Shown: piece by piece, positions 57,695 through 64,000 of the stretch
Position numbering within the stretch: the first letter of the stretch is position 1
How the letters are laid out: every line of letters begins with the position of its first letter
Assembly (NCBI GenBank): GCA_964561215.1
Contig: CAZLOS010000006.1
Location: 1 to 64,000 of the forward strand
DNA length: 64,000 nt
Source of the DNA: JAJFUV01 sp964561215
Lineage (GTDB): Bacteria; Acidobacteriota; Terriglobia; Bryobacterales; Bryobacteraceae
Reading direction: 5' to 3'
Translations under genes and position numbers: made by a program
Notes under the pieces: model-generated
The model's database searches: none
The model's input: only the letters and a program-made list of their open reading frames with translations
Told to the model about the DNA's origin: nothing

Positions 57695-57955
57695 AGAATC
57701 TTCCCCGCGGATCCATCGGGTGGAGTGACGAAGTCTGCGTGCTCGCCCTGCGCTGCACGATGGCATAGAACGCAGGCAGGACGGTCAGCGTTGCGAACAG
57801 ATGCCGCACGCGATTGATGGCAAAATCCTGCATCTCGCCCGGACTGCGGTTGGAAGTGGAAAAGACCAGTTGGGCGATGGGCACACTGCCGGCGTCGAAG
57901 CGGACCACGAAAGGAGGCACCGCGCCCGGCGGCATGAACGATCGGGCCGGGCCGG
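57681..57955 (-). pseudogene. RND efflux permease remnant, ends joined by a large deletion
   Basis: About 90 codons join an N-terminal piece of an RND pump (PPGAVPPFVVRFDAGSVPIA ... RVRHLFATL) directly to the last segment of the same family (TVLPAFYAIVQRRAS ... DPRGRFYEP). Some 900 residues are missing between them. The frame is intact across the junction. The 175 bases to its right (57956-58130) contain no gene I can recognise. Confidence 0.8.
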
Positions 57956-58130
57956 TCCATCCCCTTAACGCGATTCGCCAGGAAGGCCGCGGGATGCAGT
58001 TATTCGCGCCTCGCAGCACGCCCGCTCATGCTGCTTGAGCGAGGTTTGCTCGTCGAAAAGGATCGGGCGCGATCGGCAGAGGCTCTTCGTTTCGCCGAGG
58101 CCGCTTTCCAGGGTTGACGGAATTACCGCG

Positions 58131-59381
58131 TCATCGCTTGCGATTCCGGTACCTGAACTTCGTCCAATCCGTGGCCGCCCGGCCGTTCAGATCCCATTCG
58201 ACAATGCCATTGCGGATCGTGACTTCGGCAGCCAGCCGACGGGTACCGGCATTCCGCGCGCCGGACGAATCGATGAATCCGAACGTGCCTTCGTCCAGGC
58301 GCAGCACGCTCACGTCGGCGACAGCGCCTTCACTCAGGTGGCCTATCTCCGGGTGCCGGACGATCTGCGCCGGAGCCCAGGTGGAGGTGCGGATCACTTC
58401 GGTGAGCGGCATGCCGAGAAGCAGCATCTTCGACATCACGTTGAGCATGTCCTTCATCCCGGCGTTCATGCTTCCCGTGTGCAAGTCCGTTGAAATGAAA
58501 TCCGGAGCGAAGTCTTGTTGCATGAACGGCACGGCGATGTTCCAGTTGAAGCTGCCGGCGCCGTGGCCCACGTCGAACAGCACGCCGCGCTTGCGCCCGG
58601 CGATCATGGCGGGATTCACTTTCCCTTCCGGGGTCAGCTCGCCGCGAAGGCCGCTGTAGCAGTGCGTATAGATATCGCCGGGGCGCAGTTTCTCCGTAAG
58701 CAAGGCCTCCAGCGTGCGCTCGGGCGTGAGGGTGCCGAAGTCCACCATCACGGGGATGTTGGCGAGCTTGCCGGCCGCCACGCTGTTGTCGATGGAGTGC
58801 CAGCCGGCCGCCTTGTAGTGAGCCGTTTTGACGCCGACCACAATGCCGGGATTCTCCTTGGCCACGCGCGCCAATTCCTCGGGACGCATGGTCGCCGGAT
58901 CGTCTTCGCCCGCCGGGCTCATGCCGTCCGCAACGATATTGACGAAGGCCAGTACACGGGTTCTGGCGCGGTCGATGACGCGTTGGCGGAAGTCCGGAAA
59001 GTTCCTCCACCCGGAGGTGCCGGCGTCCACCATGGTTGTCACTCCGGAGCGGAACGAGAGCGGGTCCGGATAGACGCTGCTGTCGCCCGTGAGCGCCTTG
59101 ATGCCGGTTCCCGCATAAACATGCGCATGAAGATCGATGAGGCCGGGCACGACGTAGAGTCCCGTCGCGTCGACGACACGGGCGGCCTGGCCGGCCGGTA
59201 GATCCTTGGCCACGCGCGCGATCTTGCCCTTGGCGATGGCCACGTCGAGCGTCGCGTCGATCTTGTTCTTTGGATCGATTACCCGCCCGCCTTTGATGAG
59301 AAGATCCCACTCCGCGGCCTGCGCGCCGAAGACGCACAAAGCCAGCGCAAGAATCCTGGAAACAGCGTTCCGTAAAGTCAT
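58131..59381 (-). CDS. Secreted amidohydrolase/deacetylase-family metallohydrolase
   Basis: 416 residues. Sec signal (RILALALCVFGAQAAE). Amidohydrolase barrel with the N-terminal beta-sandwich (DLLIKGGRVIDPKNKIDATLD), metal site GLIDLHAHVY, a candidate carboxylated Lys in VVGVKTAHYKAAG, His in DIYTHCYSG, and Asp in ISTDLHTGS. The branch is the 'amidohydrolase/deacetylase' group. Relatives such as Enterococcus EF0837 sit beside a SelA-like gene, as here (39 bases, divergent). The secreted location suggests hydrolysis of an N- or O-acyl group on an external compound. Confidence 0.85.
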   Translation of the reverse strand: MTLRNAVSRILALALCVFGAQAAEWDLLIKGGRVIDPKNKIDATLDVAIAKGKIARVAKDLPAGQAARVVDATGLYVVPGLIDLHAHVYAGTGIKALTGDSSVYPDPLSFRSGVTTMVDAGTSGWRNFPDFRQRVIDRARTRVLAFVNIVADGMSPAGEDDPATMRPEELARVAKENPGIVVGVKTAHYKAAGWHSIDNSVAAGKLANIPVMVDFGTLTPERTLEALLTEKLRPGDIYTHCYSGLRGELTPEGKVNPAMIAGRKRGVLFDVGHGAGSFNWNIAVPFMQQDFAPDFISTDLHTGSMNAGMKDMLNVMSKMLLLGMPLTEVIRTSTWAPAQIVRHPEIGHLSEGAVADVSVLRLDEGTFGFIDSSGARNAGTRRLAAEVTIRNGIVEWDLNGRAATDWTKFRYRNRKR

Positions 59382-59420
59382 TAGATGATATGTTCTAGTA
59401 ATACCAGGAGGAGGTCAAGT

Positions 59421-60632
59421 ATGTTCAGCCGCAGGACCGTGGTCGAGACGCTCGCCGGCATCCCTCTGCTAGGCGCCGCGCTTCCCGCGTGGGCCGCTTC
59501 GTCCAGGAAGAAGAAGCACGTGCCGGACTACCTCAAGGACCTCGGAGTCACACCTTTCATCAACGCCGCCGGCACTTACACGGCGCTTACAGCTTCGCTG
59601 ATGCCGGAGGAGGTGCTGGACGCGATGCGCTACGCTTCCAGCCATTACGTACACTTGACGAAGTTGCAGGATGCGGTCGGCGCGCGCATCGCTTCGATGA
59701 CGGGCGCGGAAGCGGCCATGGTCACCTCCGGCGCGGCGGGAGCGTTGCTTGTGGGCACGGCGGCCTGCATCACGGGCACGGACCCGGACAAGATACGCCG
59801 CATTCCCGACCTCACGGGCCTGAAGAACGAGGTGCTCGTTCAAAAGCGGCATCGCTACGCTTACGATCATTCGGTGCGCACCACCGGCGTGCGCATGGTC
59901 GAAATCGAGACAGCCGAAGAACTCGAGCGCGCCATCGGCCCTAACACCGTGTCGATGCACTTTTATTGCGACGCGGAGCCGCGAGGACAGATTTCGGCAG
60001 CCGGCTGGACCGCTCTTGGCAAGAAGCACGGCGTTCCCACCTTTGCCGATGCGGCGGACGTGCTGCCTCCCGTCGACAACCTCTCCCGCTATCTCAAGCT
60101 TGGTTTCGACCTGATTTGCTTCTCAGGAGGCAAGGGCATTCGCGGCCCGCAAAGCGCCGGATTGCTGCTGGGGCGGAAGGATCTCATCGAAGCCGCGCGC
60201 CTCAATACTTCGCCGAACTCCGACACCATCGCCCGCAGCAACAAGGTGAACAAGGAAGAGATCCTGGGGATGATGGTGGCGCTGGAACTCTACATGAAGC
60301 GCGACCACGCCGCCGACTGGCGCGAATGGGAACGCCGCACGGAAACCATCGCACGCGCCGTGAAGAAAGTGAAGAGCGTGGAGACGGAAGTCCACCTGCC
60401 GCCGGTGGCCAACCACGTGCCGCATCTCAAGATCCGCTGGGACGCGAGCGTCGTGCGCGTGACGCCCCTCGAAGTCAAGCGCCGGCTCGCCGAGGGCGAT
60501 CCCGCCATCGAGGCCTGCCCGGCAACCAACTCCAGGGAACTGGTCTTCGGCGTGTGGATGATGCAGCCCGGCGACGCGGAGATCGTCGCGCGCCGCGTCG
60601 CCGGAATCTTGAAAAGCGCTGTTCAGATGTAG
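59421..60632 (+). CDS. SelA-like PLP-dependent enzyme, Tat-exported
   Basis: 403 residues from the ATG at 59421, preceded by AGGAGGAGG. Twin-arginine signal (SRRTVVETLAGIPLLGAALP). Fold-type I PLP enzyme of the selenocysteine-synthase/D-glucosaminate-6-phosphate ammonia-lyase group: VTSGAAGALLVGTAA, PTFADAADVLPP, and the Schiff-base Lys238 in FSGGKGIRGPQSAG. True SelA works on tRNA in the cytoplasm; a Tat signal excludes that role here. Beta-elimination of an amino acid or amino sugar acid in the periplasm is more likely. RidA converges on it, overlapping by 10 bases. Confidence 0.83.
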   Translation: MFSRRTVVETLAGIPLLGAALPAWAASSRKKKHVPDYLKDLGVTPFINAAGTYTALTASLMPEEVLDAMRYASSHYVHLTKLQDAVGARIASMTGAEAAMVTSGAAGALLVGTAACITGTDPDKIRRIPDLTGLKNEVLVQKRHRYAYDHSVRTTGVRMVEIETAEELERAIGPNTVSMHFYCDAEPRGQISAAGWTALGKKHGVPTFADAADVLPPVDNLSRYLKLGFDLICFSGGKGIRGPQSAGLLLGRKDLIEAARLNTSPNSDTIARSNKVNKEEILGMMVALELYMKRDHAADWREWERRTETIARAVKKVKSVETEVHLPPVANHVPHLKIRWDASVVRVTPLEVKRRLAEGDPAIEACPATNSRELVFGVWMMQPGDAEIVARRVAGILKSAVQM

Positions 60633-61072
60633 GCGATCACGTCGATCTCGACCAGCGATTTGCCCGGGATGCCGCCCGCGGCCGCGATGGTGGTGCGCAC
60701 CGGCGGCTCGTCGCCGAACCGGCCCCGAAAGACTTCGTTCATGCCGTCGTAATCCTTCAGGTCGTTAAGATAGACGTTGCACTTCAAGACCTTTTCCATC
60801 GACGAGCCCGCGTTCTCCAGCTCTTTCTGCACCTCGTCGAGCACGTGCTTGGTGTGCGCCTTGATGTCGCCTTCGAAGTGCGCGCCCTTGCCCGCGATGA
60901 ACAGAAGGTTGCCGTAGCTCACCGCACCGGAAAACAGAGGCGTTTTGGACGGCTTCTTGCCTCCCCGATAGTGCACCTTCTTCTGAGGCGCGGCGGCGGT
61001 CTGCGCCTTGGCGGCCACCGGAACCGCGGCGCCAGCCAGGGCCGCGCCGAATGCGCGTCGGGATCTTGTCAT
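60623..61072 (-). CDS. RidA family protein with Tat-like signal
   Basis: 149 residues from the ATG at 61072, preceded by AGGAGG. N-terminal SRRAFGAALAGAAVPVAAKA is a twin-arginine-like signal, which normal RidA lacks. The Rid domain follows, with FIAGKGAHFEGDIKAH and the C-terminal catalytic Arg region PPVRTTIAAAGGIPGKSLVEI. Rid proteins hydrolyse enamine/imine intermediates released by PLP dehydratases; the SelA-like PLP enzyme is its convergent neighbour, also exported. Confidence 0.85.
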   Translation of the reverse strand: MTRSRRAFGAALAGAAVPVAAKAQTAAAPQKKVHYRGGKKPSKTPLFSGAVSYGNLLFIAGKGAHFEGDIKAHTKHVLDEVQKELENAGSSMEKVLKCNVYLNDLKDYDGMNEVFRGRFGDEPPVRTTIAAAGGIPGKSLVEIDVIAYI

Positions 61073-61223
61073 ATAAAGCCTCCTTGGATGCAGTGTAATC
61101 CCAGCCGGAAGCTGGTGTGGGTACCTCATTTTCGCGGAACTACTGCCGGTCAAGGGGCGTAGACTACATACGTGCGGGAGCGTGCAAAGTCCCGTCCGTA
61201 ATCCAGTCGCCGAGGTCGCTGCC

Positions 61224-62525
61224 ATGCCTTTTCGTTCTCAAGTTCTCTCAGCCGTAGCCCTATGCGCTTTCATGTTGCCGGCCGCTTCCCAAACCGCCCT
61301 GCCTCCGGTCAGCGAGATTCTCGACAAGTACGTTGGGGCGATCGGCGGACGCGCCCCGGTGCAACGCATTAAAACCTCGGTGCGCGACGGCGTTTTCCAG
61401 GTTGCCCCAAGAACCGAGTTCCAGGTCTTGATCGAATCGGCCGACGGCGGACAGTGGCGCATGGCGCTGACTCTCGCCGAGGATGTCCGCTTTGAACAGG
61501 TCTTCGACGGCAAGGCAGGTTGGGAGCACACGCCGGACCGGACGGTCCCGATGGATGTTAAGAGTTTGGATTCCGCAGATCCGGTGTTCAGCCAGGACGT
61601 CCTCACCAGGCCGGAGCGCTACTTCGCCGGTTTTGCCATGAAAGGACGCGAAAACTCAGGCGGCCGCGAAGTCTGGGTACTGGAAGGCAGCCGCACCGGA
61701 GGCGCGTCCATCCGCGCGCTCTTCGACGTGGAGACCGGCCTGCTCGACCGCATCGGCAACGTCATCGTCGAGGATTACCGCGATGTGGACGGCGTCAAGG
61801 TCGCCCACCGGCTGCGCTTCGTCGAGAAGCGCGGCGAGCAGGTGATGCAATTCACCCGAGTCCGCCACAACGTCCCCATCCCGGCCGCGCACTTCGACAA
61901 GGAGCAAAGCGGGGCCGCCTATCGCCAGGCCGTACGGGAGGAGACGTTGAAGGCGCTGGCGAAACACTTGGACGGCATCGATGCCGGGCCGGCGCGCGCG
62001 GTGCTCGAGCGGATGCACAATTTCACCGCCGAGGACGGCTGCCTGCTCTATGACCTTATTGTGAAGAGTGGCTCCAAACGCGGACTGGAAGTCGGCACCG
62101 CCGAGGGCAACTCCGCGCTATGGATGGGCATGGCTTTCCGCAAGAACGGCGGCCGGCTGGCAACCATCGACAGGAACGCCGAACGCACCAAGGTGGCCGT
62201 GGAGAACTTCAAACAAGCGGGGTTGGCGGAGATCATCGACTGTCGCACGGCCGATGCTTTCGTGGAGATCCCGAAGATCGAAGGCTCATTCGATTTCCTG
62301 TTCCTGGATACGGGCGCGCCTATTCACAAGAAATTGCTGGACCTGGTCTACGCGCGGCTCGGGCCGGGCGCCCTGATCGTATCGCACAACGCCAATACGC
62401 TCGAACGTATGGAGCCCGCTTTCTGGAAGGCTGTACACGAGGACCCGAACCTCGAAACCACGGTTACTTACACCCGCGGCGGCGGCCTTCTGGTGGCCAG
62501 GAAGAAGCCGCAGCCGGCTCGCTGA
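61224..62525 (+). CDS. Exported fusion of an outer-membrane-lipoprotein-sorting-like domain and a SAM methyltransferase
   Basis: 433 residues from the ATG at 61224, giving a Sec signal (RSQVLSAVALCAFMLPAAS). Residues ~25-230 form a beta-rich domain like those of secreted acidobacterial proteins related to lipoprotein-sorting factors (VSEILDKYVGAIGG; DYRDVDGVKVAHRLRF). Residues ~255-430 are a class I O-methyltransferase: GLEVGTAEGNSALWMGMAF (SAM motif I), ATIDRN (motif II) and FDFLFLDTG. A SAM enzyme outside the cytoplasm would lack its cofactor, so either the signal is a membrane anchor or the domain has another role. Confidence 0.72.
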   Translation: MPFRSQVLSAVALCAFMLPAASQTALPPVSEILDKYVGAIGGRAPVQRIKTSVRDGVFQVAPRTEFQVLIESADGGQWRMALTLAEDVRFEQVFDGKAGWEHTPDRTVPMDVKSLDSADPVFSQDVLTRPERYFAGFAMKGRENSGGREVWVLEGSRTGGASIRALFDVETGLLDRIGNVIVEDYRDVDGVKVAHRLRFVEKRGEQVMQFTRVRHNVPIPAAHFDKEQSGAAYRQAVREETLKALAKHLDGIDAGPARAVLERMHNFTAEDGCLLYDLIVKSGSKRGLEVGTAEGNSALWMGMAFRKNGGRLATIDRNAERTKVAVENFKQAGLAEIIDCRTADAFVEIPKIEGSFDFLFLDTGAPIHKKLLDLVYARLGPGALIVSHNANTLERMEPAFWKAVHEDPNLETTVTYTRGGGLLVARKKPQPAR

Positions 62526-62528
62526 ATC

Positions 62529-64000
62529 TCAGCGGGAGATGAGCACCACCGTGGTGCGCGGGTTGACGATGTAGTGATCCGGAGGGTCGATGCGGACCTC
62601 TTCTCCGGGCTCCGCGAAGTCCTCGCCGTCCGCGAGGCTGGTGTCGATAGCGCGGCACCAGCCTCGTCTCGGTTTCAGGACCGGCAGCTTCACCCACTGC
62701 GGCTCCCAGTAAGCGTTCAGGATGAAGAACAGCCGATCGATCTCTGGCCGGGGCCCGTCCATGCCGCTGTCAAGCTGGTAGCACAACGTCCGCGCGTTCT
62801 CGTCCTGCCAGCGCAATTCCCCGCCGTCGGGCGCGAACCAGGCGAGGTCCGGCGCGCCATCGGCGTCCAGATCATTGCCAAGCAGGAATTTCCGCCGTTG
62901 CAGGACCGGGAAGCGGCGCGTGAACGCGATCGCCTTGCGGAAGAATTCGACCTGGGCGCTGTTGCGCGACGCCAGTTTCCAGTCGAACCAACTGATTTCG
63001 TTGTCCTGGCAATAGGCGTTGTTGATGCCGCGCTGCGTCCGCGCGAACTCGTCGCCACCCAGTATCATGGGCGTCCCGCAAGCGAACAGCAAACCGCATG
63101 CGTGGTTCTTCATCATGCGTGCGCGGAGCGCCAGCACGGCGGGATCCCCGGTTTCTCCCTCCGCGCCGCAGTTCCACGAATTGTTGTCGCCGGCGCCATC
63201 CCGGTTGTTCTCGCCGTTCAGTTCGTTGTGTTTTCCGTCGTAGGAGACCAGGTCGTGGAGCGTGAAACCGTCGTGGCAGGTGATGAAGTTCACGCTGTTG
63301 TACGCCGAGCGGCCATCCTCGCCGTAGAGGTCCGCCGATCCCGTGATGCGCCAACCCAGCTCGGACAATTGGCCTGGGTCGCTCTTCTGGAAGCGCCGCA
63401 TCGTATCGCGGAAGCGGCCGTTCCACTCCGACCAGTCCACCGGGAAGTTGCCGACCTGGTAGGTGCCGAGATCCCACGGCTCCGCAATCATGATGGCGCG
63501 GTTCAACACCGGATCCTGCGAAACGGTGTCGAAAAAGGCCGCCGTCGGGCGGAAAGAGCCATCCTCGGTGCGGCCGAGCACGGAAGCGAGGTCGAACCGG
63601 AACCCGTCCACGTGCATGATCTCGAACCAGTAGCGCAAGCTGTCCATGACCAGCCGGATGACGGGCGGGCTGTCGAAGTTGAGGCTGTTGCCGCAGCCCG
63701 TGTAGTTCAGATAGTAGCGTTGCGGCGCGCCGGGAGGCCCTGTGAGGCCGTAGTAGGAGAGGTTGTCCACGCCCCGGAAACACATCGTGGGGCCCATCTC
63801 GTTCCCCTCGCCGGTGTGATTGTAAACGACGTCGAGAATGACCTTGATGCCGGCCCGGTGCAGTTCGCGCACCAGCGTTTTGAACTCGGCGACCTGGCAA
63901 CCGGGCGCCCGGCGGCTGCAATAAGAGAATTCGGGGGCAAAAAACCCGATGGAGTTGTAGCCCCAATAGTTGGTCAGGCCCCGGTCGATCAGGAAGTCGT
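62529..64000 (-). CDS. Glycogen-debranching enzyme GlgX-like, GH13 (5' end outside window)
   Basis: About 490 C-terminal residues; the frame runs off the right edge. Isoamylase-type GH13 motifs: VILDVVYNHTGEG, HVDGFRFDLASVLGR (nucleophile Asp), IAEPWDLG (acid/base Glu), VNFITCHDGFTL. A C-terminal beta domain ends VNPRTTVVLISR. It hydrolyses alpha-1,6 branches of glycogen or maltodextrin in the cytoplasm. It converges on the methyltransferase fusion with three bases between stops. Confidence 0.9.
   Translation of the reverse strand, partial: DFLIDRGLTNYWGYNSIGFFAPEFSYCSRRAPGCQVAEFKTLVRELHRAGIKVILDVVYNHTGEGNEMGPTMCFRGVDNLSYYGLTGPPGAPQRYYLNYTGCGNSLNFDSPPVIRLVMDSLRYWFEIMHVDGFRFDLASVLGRTEDGSFRPTAAFFDTVSQDPVLNRAIMIAEPWDLGTYQVGNFPVDWSEWNGRFRDTMRRFQKSDPGQLSELGWRITGSADLYGEDGRSAYNSVNFITCHDGFTLHDLVSYDGKHNELNGENNRDGAGDNNSWNCGAEGETGDPAVLALRARMMKNHACGLLFACGTPMILGGDEFARTQRGINNAYCQDNEISWFDWKLASRNSAQVEFFRKAIAFTRRFPVLQRRKFLLGNDLDADGAPDLAWFAPDGGELRWQDENARTLCYQLDSGMDGPRPEIDRLFFILNAYWEPQWVKLPVLKPRRGWCRAIDTSLADGEDFAEPGEEVRIDPPDHYIVNPRTTVVLISR

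Noticed and set aside
58020..58130. Possible coding remnant between the RND fragment and the amidohydrolase gene
   Set aside because: Short minus-strand pieces look protein-like but match no family I can name.

Overview
The window is GC-rich and gene-dense. It reads as a chromosomal segment of an acidobacterium of the Bryobacterales/'Candidatus Solibacter' type. The main evidence is a Solibacter-type C-terminal domain (TIGR03437 family) on a decayed sugar-dehydrogenase gene at 2.1-2.9 kb. Supporting features are many Tat-exported Gfo/Idh/MocA oxidoreductases, GH29/GH2/GH38-type glycosidases, an Oar-like TonB-receptor remnant and a PEP-CTERM protein. The taxonomic call is inference; no rRNA gene is present.

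Layout. 0-5.3 kb: sulfatase end, a secreted TolB/TPR protein with one haem motif, a dehydrogenase pseudogene, a Tat-exported oxidoreductase and a PEP-mutase-family lyase. 5.3-13 kb: housekeeping (RNA uracil methyltransferase, trpS-MFS-flippase run, efp, guaB). 13-19 kb: a complete CzcCBA-like metal efflux operon. 19-22.8 kb: RRM protein, a 57-aa basic protein, DEAD-box helicase, Lrp regulator divergent from an aminotransferase. 22.9-25.7 kb: alpha-L-fucosidase and a ceramidase-like protein. 25.7-27.5 kb: tatA/tatC. 27.9-30.4 kb: tRNA-Arg(ACG), an M42 peptidase and an AT-richer orphan gene, bounded by a repeat of the tRNA 3' end. 30.4-39.1 kb: creatininase-like protein, then SPFH protein, a 1865-aa aminotransferase/PEP-carboxylase-like fusion and a SIS sugar-phosphate protein. 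39.2-42.4 kb: PEP-CTERM metalloprotease, ECF sigma/anti-sigma operon, ErpA-like protein. 42.4-48.2 kb: a large GH2-like enzyme divergent from murQ-murA-rhodanese. 48.3-49.6 kb: NYN-LOTUS protein. 49.9-58 kb: a decaying glycan/efflux region with one intact GH29, one GH38-like enzyme and a LacI regulator among at least four internally deleted pseudogenes. 58.1-61.1 kb: an exported amidohydrolase, SelA-like PLP enzyme and RidA. 61.2-64 kb: an exported methyltransferase fusion and a partial glycogen-debranching enzyme.

How genes fit together. The Tat genes at 25.8 kb would serve the twin-arginine substrates that recur in the window (3.0, 9.8, 22.9, 54.2, 59.4 and 61.1 kb). Glycan use is represented by sulfatase, fucosidases, GH2, GH38-like and Gfo/Idh/MocA enzymes. 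Wall-sugar recycling is represented by MurQ beside MurA.

The most unusual objects are three. First, the SPFH / aminotransferase-PEPC-like fusion / SIS cluster at 31.3-39.1 kb; the PEPC part keeps the catalytic His and metal ligands but has replaced several PEP/bicarbonate residues. Second, the 58-61 kb cluster, in which a PLP lyase-like enzyme and its RidA partner both carry export signals. Third, the zone of joined pseudogene fragments at 49.9-58 kb. All statements rest on reading motifs and translations by eye; no database search was run.
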